Part shown: in pieces, positions 25,901-34,141 of the stretch | Position numbering within the stretch: the stretch's first letter is position 1 | Layout of the letters: each line of letters begins with the position of its first letter | Source of the DNA: Candidatus Cloacimonas sp. | GTDB lineage: Bacteria > Cloacimonadota > Cloacimonadia > Cloacimonadales > Cloacimonadaceae | Direction of reading: 5' to 3' | NCBI GenBank assembly: GCA_039680785.1 | Contig: JBDKSF010000115.1 | Coordinates: forward strand, 1-40,357 | Length of the DNA stretch: 40,357 bases | Notes under the pieces: model-generated | Told to the model about the DNA's origin: nothing | The model's input: the letters and a program-made list of their open reading frames with translations, nothing else | Database searches by the model: none | Program-made: the position numbers and the translations under genes

Positions 25901-26744
25901 ACAAATTGTGCTGAAGATTAAACAATCGCTGGAACAGAGCGATAATATATATAAAAAATCTCGCGAAAGAATCAAGCATGGAGATGAACTTCAATATGGT
26001 GTGCGAAAAATGGTTAAGGTTTATGTAGCCAAAAAACGCAAAATTGAAGTGGGTGATAAAATGGCTGGGCGTCATGGCAATAAGGGTGTTATATCCATTG
26101 TTGCTCCTATCGAAGATATGCCTTTTATGGAAGATGGAACCCCGATCGATATAGTTCTAAATCCTTTGGGGGTGCCTTCCAGAATGAATATTGGCCAGAT
26201 TATGGAAACCCATCTGGGTTGGGCTGCCAAGACACTTGGTTTTGAAGTTGAGACCCCTATTTTTGATGGCGCTTCCAACGAAGATATTCGTTCCGAATTG
26301 AATAAAGCAGGTCTTCCTGAAGATGGTAAGACAGTTCTTTATGATGGTAAATCAGGTGAGCCATTCAAAGAAAGAGTAACCGTCGGCATTATTTATATGA
26401 TGAAATTGAATCATTTGGTAGCCGATAAAATGCATGCTCGTTCCACAGGACCCTATTCATTGATTACGCAACAACCTTTGGGCGGAAAAGCTCAACACGG
26501 AGGTCAGCGTTTGGGAGAAATGGAAGTTTGGGCATTGGAAGCTTATGGTGCCTCCAATGTTTTGGAAGAAATGCTAACCGTTAAAAGTGACGATGTGGAT
26601 GGAAGAAATAATGCCTTTAAGGCAATAACGCGAGGAGAAAATCCACCTTCTCCCGGAGTGCCTGAATCCTTCAATGTTCTGATCAGTGAGTTAAAATCGC
26701 TGGGCTTTGATATTGAATTTATCAAAGAAGAAGAGAATAGATAG
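22965..26744 (+). CDS. rpoB: DNA-directed RNA polymerase subunit beta
   Basis: Catalytic-core subunit of RNA polymerase, 1259 aa. TTG start at 22965 with AAAGGAGAG eight bases upstream; the N-terminus ([25 protein letters not shown]) fits the family. The rifampicin region reads [29 protein letters not shown], split here for quoting: [13 protein letters not shown], then [13 protein letters not shown]. Relative to E. coli, R529 is alanine (A474 here) and D516 is glutamate (E461). The active-site region ([27 protein letters not shown]) and C-terminal clamp ([18 protein letters not shown]) are intact. rpoC follows after 12 bases. Confidence 0.98.
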   Translation: [1259 protein letters not shown]

Positions 26745-26756
26745 AGGGGAGGAAAG

Positions 26757-29700
26757 ATGTTAAAAGAAGCAAAACATGAAATAAGACCAAATGAATATGA
26801 TGCCGTGCGTATTAAAATTGCCTCTCCCGAAACAATTAGAAAGGACTGGTCTAACGGAGAAGTAACAAAACCTGATACTCTCAATTATCGCACCCTAAAA
26901 CCAGAAAAAGATGGTTTATTCTGCGAAAGAATATTTGGGCCCGAAAGAGATTACGAATGCGCTTGCGGAAAGTATAAAAAGAAAAGATTTCAAGGCACTT
27001 TATGTGAACGCTGCGGAGTATTAGTTACCACCTCTCGCGTGCGTAGAACAAGAATGGGTCATATAGAACTGGCTGTTCCGATTGCTCATATCTGGTTTGT
27101 TAAAAGCGCTCCCAGCAAAATCGGCACTTTACTTGATATGACCGTTAAAGACCTGGAAAGAGTGCTATATTACGAATCATTCATCGTTATAGACCCAGGA
27201 GACAGTCCCTACGAAAAAATGGAACTTCTGGAAGTTGATGAATATTACGAAATAAAAGACAAAGTTGGCGATAACTTTTTAGCGCTGATGGGGGGAGAGG
27301 CAATCAGAGAATTGCTGAAGCGCATAAATCTGAAAAATGAAGCGCTTGACCTCAGAACGCGTCTCAAATTTGAAGAATCTGCTCTCCGCAAACAAAAGCT
27401 GATAAATAAGCTCAAAATTGTAGATGCCTTCATTAAAAGTGATAATAAACCAGAAGATATGATTCTGGAAGCATTGCCAGTTTTACCTCCTACATTGAGA
27501 CCCTTGGTTCCTTTGGAGGGAGGCCGTTTTGCCACTGCTGATTTTAATGATCTGTATAGAAGAGTTATTACGCGTAACAACCGTCTGAAAGCACTTTTGG
27601 AAATTCGTGCGCCGGAAGTTATTTTGCGCAATGAAAAAAGAATGTTGCAAGAAGCGGTGGATGCCTTAATTGATAATGGCAGAAAAGCTCGTCCCGTGCG
27701 TGGCAGAGGCAATCGTCCCTTAAAATCACTTACTGATCAGTTGAAAGGTAAGCAAGGCAGATTTCGTCAAAATTTATTGGGTAAACGCGTGGATTATTCT
27801 GGACGCAGTGTGATTACAGTTGGTCCTGAGCTTAAATTATATCAATGTGGAATTCCCAAAGAGATGGCAGTAGAGCTGTTCAAGCCATATTTGATTGAAA
27901 AACTGCAAAAGCTGGGCGAAGTAGATAAAGTAAAAAATGCCAAAAAACTGATTGAACGAAAACAACCTGAAATTTGGTCTATCTTGGAAGAAGTAATTAA
28001 GGATTACCCAGTTCTGTTAAACAGAGCTCCCACTCTTCACCGTTTGGGAATCCAAGCATTTATGCCAATTTTAACTGATAACAAAGCCATTCAGCTTCAT
28101 CCTATGGTATGCGTTCCTTTCAATGCCGATTTTGACGGTGACCAAATGGGCGTGTATATTCCTCTTTCTTTGGAGGCACAAATTGAAGCCAGAGTTTTGA
28201 TGCTTTCTACGCGTAATCTGTTATTGCCGGCAAATGGAAGATTAGCTATGGCAGCTAACCAGGATATTGTTTTGGGTTGCTATTATTTAACTATGGAAGA
28301 AACACCCCCACCGGTAAAAATTGAAGAATTGCGTCATTTCTATGGAACTGATGAAGTTATTTCTGCCTACGAAACAGAAGAACAATTAGGCAGCGCCAAA
28401 GGGGAATCTGTATATAAACGAAATTTAGATTTGCATACCTGGATTCGAGTAAAGCTGGAATCAGAATATATTGTAACTACTGTAGGAAGAGTGGTTTTTA
28501 ATCAGATTATGCCACCCGAAATCGGTTTTCAAAACATTGTTTACGACAAAGGCAAATTGAACGATTTAGCTATGCTTTGTTATGATGCCGTCGGACAATG
28601 GAGAACCGCTCAAATATTGGATAACATCAAGGAAATGGGTTTTCGCTATGCTACCAGAGCTGGAGTTACTTTCAGCTTTGATGATATAATAGTTCCCGAA
28701 AAGAAAGCGGAAATCATTGCCCAGTCAGAAGAAGAAGTAAAAAAGATCACCGATTTACACCAAAAGGGTGGAATCACCGAAAATGAACGCTTTGGCAGAG
28801 TTGTTGACCAATGGAAGAAAACCACTGTGCGAGTTACCGATGAAATGATGGATGAGCTTTCCCAAACCGAAAATGGTTTGAATTCCATTTATATGATGTA
28901 TAAATCCGGAGCTCGTGGCAGTAAAGACCAAATTAAACAATTGGGTGGTATGCGTGGTTTAATGGATAAACCAACCAAAATCGGTTCAATGGGTGGGGGA
29001 GATGTAATTGAAACCCCCATTAAGAGCAACTTTAAAGAGGGTTTAACCGTTCTGGAATATTTCGTTTCTACTCACGGAGCGCGTAAAGGATTGGCGGATA
29101 CTGCTTTAAAGACAGCTGACGCCGGTTATTTAACCCGTCGTTTAGTAGATGTTGCTCAAAATGCCATTATTACCATAGATGATTGTGGAACGACTCGCGG
29201 CGTGAATATGACGGCTCTTAAAGAGGGTAATGAAATTGTGCAGACCTTGGCAGAACGAATTCAGGGCAGGACAGCTGTGGATGATGTTGTCAGCCCCATT
29301 ACGGGAAGAGTTTTGGTTTCCGCGGGGGAAGAGATAACCAATAAAATGGCCAGAACCATTCAAAATCACGGCTTAATTTCTGTCCATGTGCGCAGCATTC
29401 TTACTTGTGAAGCGGATAGAGGTATCTGCAGTAAATGTTACGGTAGAAATTTGGCTACCCAGAAACCAGCCAAAATTGGTGAGCCAGTGGGTATTATTGC
29501 CGCTCAAAGCATTGGCGAACCCGGAACCCAATTAACGCTTAGAACTTTCCATATTGGAGGAGCAGCTTCCACAGCCACAGAATTGGCGGAAGTTGTTGCC
29601 ACTCAAGATGGTATCGTAAAATTTGATCGAATGAATACGGTTACCAATCCGGAAAATCAGTTGATTTCGGTAAGCCATTTGGGCAGAATATTAATCGTGG

Positions 29701-31238
29701 ATGAAAACGACGAAAACAAAGTGCTGGAAGAATTTAAAGTAGAATATGCCGCCACGGTTCATGTGCAGGATGGACAGAAAATTGCCAAAGATACCAAATT
29801 GCTTTCCTGGGATCAATTCAATAATCCGCTGATTTCTACGGCAAAAGGTGTTCTGCACTATGAGAATTTTATTAAGGATATCACCTTTAAAGAAGAATAT
29901 AACGATATCACTCTTGCCCGTGAACTTACCATCATTGAATCCAAAGATCGCCGCAAACAACCCCAGTTCAGAATTGTGGGTGAGGATGGAACGATGCGTT
30001 TGATTCCCTTGCCTACGGGATTAGTCGTGCGCGTGGAAGATGGCAGTTTTGTTCATACCGGAGACATTTTGGGTCAGACCTCCAGAATGACTATCAAACA
30101 GCGTGATATAACAGGTGGTTTACCCAGAGTGCAAGAACTTTTTGAGGCAAGAGTTCCCAAAGATAAAGCTAAAATTTCTGATATTGACGGTGTGGTCACT
30201 ATCGGTGGTTTGAAAAAGACCGGCAGAGATATATTCGTTACACCTCCCAATGGACTTTTTGCTCCTTACGATGGGAAAGTGGTTGTTCTTTATGATGAAG
30301 ACAAAAATCAGTTCATTGCCGTTTTATCCGATAAAGCCGTTTTTAGTGAAAATGATGGCAAGGTAAGCATTCTGGAAGAAAATCATAAAAAAATCGTCCA
30401 AGTTACCAAACGCGGTCAAAAACCAGTTCAATATTCTGTTCCCAAAGGGATGCAGATTTTAGTTAGAGAAGGAGAATCGGTAAAAACAGGAGCTCCGCTT
30501 TGTGGTAAACTTTATGCTATTCCTGCCGAACAGGAAAGCATCGTTTCCACAGGGGATAGTGTTTCTCTGCATCAGCCCTTGGCAGGCAGAAAGTATATAA
30601 TTCCATCCGGAAAACGCATTATCGTGCATCAGGGTGACTATGTGGAAAGTGGAGACGCTTTGTCCGATGGACCCTTAGACCCTCATGATATGTTAGTGAA
30701 AGGTGTTATTGAAGCTCAAATTCTTATCCTGAACGAAATTCAGGAGATATATCGTAAACAGGGCGTGAAAATAGACGATAAGCATGTTAGCGTAATCATT
30801 CGCCAGATGTTCAAAAAAGTGCGCATAACCGATAGTGGCAGCACCAGTTTTCTGCAAGGAGATATTGTAGATAAGATTCTGGTAGAAAAGGAAAATCGCG
30901 AAGCAATATCTTTCGGTAAAACACCTGCCCAATTTGAACAATTGTTATTAGGAATAACTAAAACTTCTTTGTTAACCGATAGTTGGTTATCCGCTGCTTC
31001 TTTCCAAGAGACCACGAAAGTTCTTACTAAAGCAGCCATCGAAGGTAGAATTGACCATCTTGAGGGTTTGAAGGAAAGCGTTATTATTGGCCACCGTATT
31101 CCTGTGGGAACCGGAACCAAAATCTATAATAATATGATTAAGCAAGCAGTTAGCGAAGGCAAATCAGTCGCCCAGATTATAGATGAATTCGCTCATCGTT
31201 CAGAACAAGAAGATAATGAGGATTATCTAAATTTCTAA
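26757..31238 (+). CDS. rpoC: DNA-directed RNA polymerase subunit beta'
   Basis: Subunit carrying the catalytic magnesium, 1493 aa, longer than E. coli RpoC (about 1407). The N-terminal zinc site is C68, C70, C83, C86; the active centre NADFDGDQM has D458, D460 and D462; the bridge/trigger region includes GARKGLADTALKTADAGYLTRRL split across LADTALKTADAGYLTRR; the second zinc site includes CSKCYGRNL. Extra length lies partly near residues 1229-1310, where three similar hybrid-barrel strands follow each other: VPKGMQILVREGESVKTG, IPAEQESIVSTGDSV and IPSGKRIIVHQGDYVESG. ATG 26757 follows GAGGGGAGG. Co-transcribed with rpoB; rpsL follows after 40 bases. Confidence 0.98.
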   Translation: MLKEAKHEIRPNEYDAVRIKIASPETIRKDWSNGEVTKPDTLNYRTLKPEKDGLFCERIFGPERDYECACGKYKKKRFQGTLCERCGVLVTTSRVRRTRMGHIELAVPIAHIWFVKSAPSKIGTLLDMTVKDLERVLYYESFIVIDPGDSPYEKMELLEVDEYYEIKDKVGDNFLALMGGEAIRELLKRINLKNEALDLRTRLKFEESALRKQKLINKLKIVDAFIKSDNKPEDMILEALPVLPPTLRPLVPLEGGRFATADFNDLYRRVITRNNRLKALLEIRAPEVILRNEKRMLQEAVDALIDNGRKARPVRGRGNRPLKSLTDQLKGKQGRFRQNLLGKRVDYSGRSVITVGPELKLYQCGIPKEMAVELFKPYLIEKLQKLGEVDKVKNAKKLIERKQPEIWSILEEVIKDYPVLLNRAPTLHRLGIQAFMPILTDNKAIQLHPMVCVPFNADFDGDQMGVYIPLSLEAQIEARVLMLSTRNLLLPANGRLAMAANQDIVLGCYYLTMEETPPPVKIEELRHFYGTDEVISAYETEEQLGSAKGESVYKRNLDLHTWIRVKLESEYIVTTVGRVVFNQIMPPEIGFQNIVYDKGKLNDLAMLCYDAVGQWRTAQILDNIKEMGFRYATRAGVTFSFDDIIVPEKKAEIIAQSEEEVKKITDLHQKGGITENERFGRVVDQWKKTTVRVTDEMMDELSQTENGLNSIYMMYKSGARGSKDQIKQLGGMRGLMDKPTKIGSMGGGDVIETPIKSNFKEGLTVLEYFVSTHGARKGLADTALKTADAGYLTRRLVDVAQNAIITIDDCGTTRGVNMTALKEGNEIVQTLAERIQGRTAVDDVVSPITGRVLVSAGEEITNKMARTIQNHGLISVHVRSILTCEADRGICSKCYGRNLATQKPAKIGEPVGIIAAQSIGEPGTQLTLRTFHIGGAASTATELAEVVATQDGIVKFDRMNTVTNPENQLISVSHLGRILIVDENDENKVLEEFKVEYAATVHVQDGQKIAKDTKLLSWDQFNNPLISTAKGVLHYENFIKDITFKEEYNDITLARELTIIESKDRRKQPQFRIVGEDGTMRLIPLPTGLVVRVEDGSFVHTGDILGQTSRMTIKQRDITGGLPRVQELFEARVPKDKAKISDIDGVVTIGGLKKTGRDIFVTPPNGLFAPYDGKVVVLYDEDKNQFIAVLSDKAVFSENDGKVSILEENHKKIVQVTKRGQKPVQYSVPKGMQILVREGESVKTGAPLCGKLYAIPAEQESIVSTGDSVSLHQPLAGRKYIIPSGKRIIVHQGDYVESGDALSDGPLDPHDMLVKGVIEAQILILNEIQEIYRKQGVKIDDKHVSVIIRQMFKKVRITDSGSTSFLQGDIVDKILVEKENREAISFGKTPAQFEQLLLGITKTSLLTDSWLSAASFQETTKVLTKAAIEGRIDHLEGLKESVIIGHRIPVGTGTKIYNNMIKQAVSEGKSVAQIIDEFAHRSEQEDNEDYLNF

Positions 31239-31278
31239 CCAAATAAACCCCAAATAAGAAAATAAAAGGAGAATATCA

Positions 31279-31665
31279 GTGCCAACCATTAACCAATTAG
31301 TCCGAAAGGGCAGAACCGAAGTGGAAAAGAAAAAAAAGAACAGGGCGCTTATGGAATGTCCGCAAAGGCGCGGAGTTTGTACTCGTGTTTATACAACTAC
31401 GCCCAAGAAACCCAATTCGGCTCTCAGAAAAGTTGCGCGTGTCCGTCTTGTTAACGGATTTGAAGTTACAGCATATATTCCCGGCGAAGGTCACAACCTG
31501 CAAGAGCACTCAATTGTTTTAGTGCGCGGAGGCCGTGTTAAAGACCTTCCCGGTGTGCGTTATCATATTATTCGCGGAGCTCTTGATTCTGCAGGAGTGG
31601 AAAAACGCGAAAGATCTCGTTCCAAATATGGAACTAAACGTCCCAAAGCTAAAACGGGAAAATAA
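31279..31665 (+). CDS. rpsL: 30S ribosomal protein S12
   Basis: A 128-aa S12, part of the decoding centre. GTG start at 31279 with AAAAGGAGA upstream; N-terminus [14 protein letters not shown] is standard. Core motifs [24 protein letters not shown] and the loop [10 protein letters not shown] are present in pieces of normal sequence, including the lysines where streptomycin resistance mutations arise, which here appear wild-type. A segment normally reading PALKGSPQ is MECPQ-like. rpsG follows 16 bases after the stop. Confidence 0.97.
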   Translation: MPTINQLVRKGRTEVEKKKKNRALMECPQRRGVCTRVYTTTPKKPNSALRKVARVRLVNGFEVTAYIPGEGHNLQEHSIVLVRGGRVKDLPGVRYHIIRGALDSAGVEKRERSRSKYGTKRPKAKTGK

Positions 31666-31681
31666 AGGGAGGATATAACTT

Positions 31682-32152
31682 ATGCCCAGAAAACGAAAAG
31701 CTATTGTCAGGGAAGTCCTTCCCGATCCTAAATTTAACGATGTAACCGTTAGCAAGTTTATGAACTGCATAATGAAAAAAGGCAAAAAAAGTATCGCCGA
31801 AAAAATCGTATATGGCGCCTTCGATATTATCGCTGAAAAGACCAAAGAAGAACCGCTTGTTGTTTTTAAAGCCGCTTTGGAAAATGTGCGCCCCTTGGTA
31901 AAAGTTGTTTCCAGACGCGTCGGTGGCTCTAACTATCAAATTCCACTTGAAGTTAATGAAAAAAATGGCAAAGCATTAGCTTTCCGGTGGATCATTACCT
32001 ATGCCCGCGCCAGAAGCGAAAATACAATGACGGAAAAACTTGCCGCCGAACTTATTGCCGCCTATAAAAAAGAAGGTGCTTCCATTAAAAAACGGGAAGA
32101 TACTCATAAAATGGCTGATGCAAATAAAGCATTTGCCCACCTCAGATGGTAA
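31682..32152 (+). CDS. rpsG: 30S ribosomal protein S7
   Basis: A 156-aa S7, primary binder of the 16S rRNA 3' domain. Family start MPRKRKAIVREVLPDPKF, core NVRPLVKVVSRRVGGSNYQ in pieces, and C-terminus EDTHKMADANKAFAHLRW are all present. GGGAGG precedes ATG 31682. In most bacteria fusA would follow; here a terminator comes 31 bases after the stop instead. Confidence 0.97.
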   Translation: MPRKRKAIVREVLPDPKFNDVTVSKFMNCIMKKGKKSIAEKIVYGAFDIIAEKTKEEPLVVFKAALENVRPLVKVVSRRVGGSNYQIPLEVNEKNGKALAFRWIITYARARSENTMTEKLAAELIAAYKKEGASIKKREDTHKMADANKAFAHLRW

Positions 32153-32182
32153 TTTAACTTTCCTAATTCCTGAATAGTAATG

Positions 32183-32222
32183 TGCCTTTACCTGTGTTTG
32201 ACGGTAAAGGCATTTTTCTTTT
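32183..32222 (+). terminator. Terminator after rpsG
   Basis: Perfect ten-base stem TGCCTTTACC (32183-32192) with GGTAAAGGCA (32203-32212), ten-base loop, then TTTTTCTTTT. A strong intrinsic terminator ending the tuf-to-rpsG block. Confidence 0.92.
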
Positions 32223-32580
32223 AGGGGTGGCTAACTGCCAATTCGTTTCTCTTTTATATGTTTCTATAAGCTAATTCTGCTGATGTAGGTTGGCAAATTT
32301 TGTCAAAACCAGCTAAAATCTATGGTAAAGTAGAGAATATTCTTGCGCTAAAATTTCTCTAACTGCTCGCATTTTCATTTTTCTAACGGCTTATTTTTGA
32401 ATACTTTCATAAAATTTATCTTTGTGTAGATCGCCTTTATTGCCTGCCTATCCATAACTGCTTGTTCCATAGTTGATTGTCTTACGACTCAGTAACACAG
32501 AAGTAACACTGCTCTTATTTCGTTACGGTAGTGTTAAAGAATTGTTACAGCGTTATCAGAAGTGGAAGCAAGGAAGAATT
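32223..32580. other. Gene-free AT-rich gap
   Basis: No credible gene. A weak inverted pair TAACACT (about 32504) and AGTGTTA (about 32530) is visible, and GTGTTAAAGAATTGTTAC near 32529 loosely resembles the first 20 bases of the window (TGTTAGGGAATTGTTAC). Nothing else stands out. Confidence 0.5.
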
Positions 32581-32581
32581 T

Positions 32582-32828
32582 GTGGTCTGGGGGTCGAGAG
32601 GTCTGGAAGTCGAGGGGTCTGGAAGTCGAGGGGTCTTGGGGTCTTGGGGTCGAGCGGTTTGGAGGTCTTGGGGTCGAGAGGTCTAGAGGTAGAGAGGTTT
32701 GGAGGTCTGGAAGTCGAGAGGTCTTGAGGTCTTGGGGTCGAGGGGGTCTGGAAGTCGAGGGGTCGAGGGGTCTTGGGGTCGAGAGGTCTTGGGGTCGAGG
32801 GGTCTGGAGGTCTGGGGGTCGAGGGGTT
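32582..32828. repeat. G-rich minisatellite with 9-base grain
   Basis: About 245 bases made almost only of nine-base words of the type GGTCTGGAA, GTCGAGGGG and TCTTGGGGT, joined in variable order. The plus strand is rich in G and poor in C, with many runs of four or more G. Because the period is a multiple of three, both strands stay open and yield repetitive frames (for example GLEVERS-like on plus and STPRPLDL-like on minus), which I regard as spurious. Confidence 0.9.
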
Positions 32829-32984
32829 AATCCCAACCTCAACTTATTATGCTGTATGGAAGTTATCTAAATACACAATTTTTGTCAATTTTGTCTTTGT
32901 TTCATTTTCCATTGCCAAAACTAATGCGTTTTAAGTTCCATTTCCATATATAACAATCAGAAAACCAGCTTATTTAATTGAAAT

Positions 32985-34065
32985 CTAAAATCTCCAAAAT
33001 CCCATAAATCTTGTTCATCCCCTACCTATTCAAATCTGCGCAATCTGCGTCATCTGCGTCCTCTGCGTGCAAAATCTTCGGAGCTCTCGGTTTTTTCGGT
33101 GTTTTCGGTGGCTAATAACTAAATCCTCTTAATCCTTAAATCCTAAAATCCTTGTTTCAAAACTTAAATCTTCGTGAACAAATCTTAAAATCCTTGTTTC
33201 AAAACTTAAATCCCCAAAATCTCTAAAATCCTGTTCATCCCCTACCTATTCAAATCTGCGTCATCTGCGAAATCTTCGTGAGACCTTTATCTGTGTTATC
33301 TATGCAATCTGTGAGAGGATATTTTAAAGGAAAAACGACGTCCTCGTCGTTCCCCTAACAACCGAGTTATGCAGTTTCCGCTAAATTTTAGGATGGTCTA
33401 ATAGTTTGTTTGTTGTGGGTTGACCAGGAGGTCAACCCTCCTGTATTTTCGCCGGGATAAAACCCACCGCTAATATCTGTCGTCCCGCTGGGACTAATTA
33501 TATCTGTTACTATTTTCGCCGGGTTAAAACCCGTCGTTAGTATGTATCGTTCCTAACGGAACTTTTATTCGGAATCCTGTAAATCCTCTTAATCCTTAAA
33601 TCCTGAAATCCTTGTTTCAAAACTTAAATCTTCGTGAACAAATCTTAAAATCCTTGTTGCTAAACTTAAATCCCCAAAATCTCTAAAATCCTGTTCATCC
33701 CTTGCCTATTAAATCTGCGCAATCTGCATCATCTGCGTGAAAAATTTTCGGTGCTCTCGGTTTCTTCGGTGTTTTCGGTGGCTAATAACTAAATCCTCTT
33801 AATCCTTAAATCCTAAAATCCTTGTTTCAAAACTTAAATCTTCGTGAGCTATTTTCGTTTTTTTCGGTGGCTAATAACTAAATCCCCAAAATCCCTAAAA
33901 TCCTGTTCATCCCCTACCTATTCTTTTTTTAATCTGTGCTATCTGTGTAATCTGTGAGAGCTATTAAATCTGCGTCATCCGCGTTATCTGCGTGCAAAAT
34001 CTTCGGTGCTCTCGGTTTTTTCGGTGCTTTCGGTGGCTAATAACTAAATCCCCTAATTCCGAACC
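32985..34065. repeat. Phrase-repeat tract between rpsG and the restriction system
   Basis: No gene. The tract is built from three kinds of degenerate phrases: ATCTGCGTCATCTGCG-type words (33034-33070, 33254-33275, 33712-33750, 33966-33995), TTCGGTGTTTTCGGTGGC (33098, 33760, 34018), and AATCCTTAAATCCTAAAATC (33130, 33590, 33800). The combination GGTGGCTAATAACTAAATCC recurs after the second type. The same phrases occur at 36236-36410 and 38690-39010, and in the opposite orientation at 80-390. A hairpin-module cluster (33326-33572) interrupts the tract. Confidence 0.85.
33326..33572 (-). repeat. Hairpin-module cluster, opposite orientation to 595-700
   Basis: In order: AACGACGTCCTCGTCGTT, the linker ending GTTTGTTTGTTGTGG, GGTTGACCAGGAGGTCAACC, a degraded CGGG module, GTCCCGCTGGGAC, CGGGTTAAAACCCG, and GTTCCTAACGGAAC. 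This is the same set as 2575-2725 plus the reverse complement of 595-700. Non-coding. Confidence 0.8.
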
Positions 34066-34077
34066 GAAAAAAAGAGC

Positions 34078-34107
34078 TTGACTACTATCTCAATTATGCC
34101 ATATAGG
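34078..34107 (+). promoter_or_regulatory. Possible promoter of the restriction-modification genes
   Basis: TTGACT at 34078-34083 and TATAGG at 34102-34107, spaced 18 bases, 35 bases before the methyltransferase ATG. Just downstream is a second AT-rich TATTAT. Motif match only; the -10 is weak. Confidence 0.35.
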
Positions 34108-34141
34108 TTTTGTATTATGAATAAGTGGGAAAAAAGAAAAC

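Noticed and set aside
32473-32870. Repetitive open frames over the minisatellite (plus and minus strands)
   Set aside because: They exist only because the repeat period is a multiple of three; composition is a direct readout of the repeat, with no start signals.
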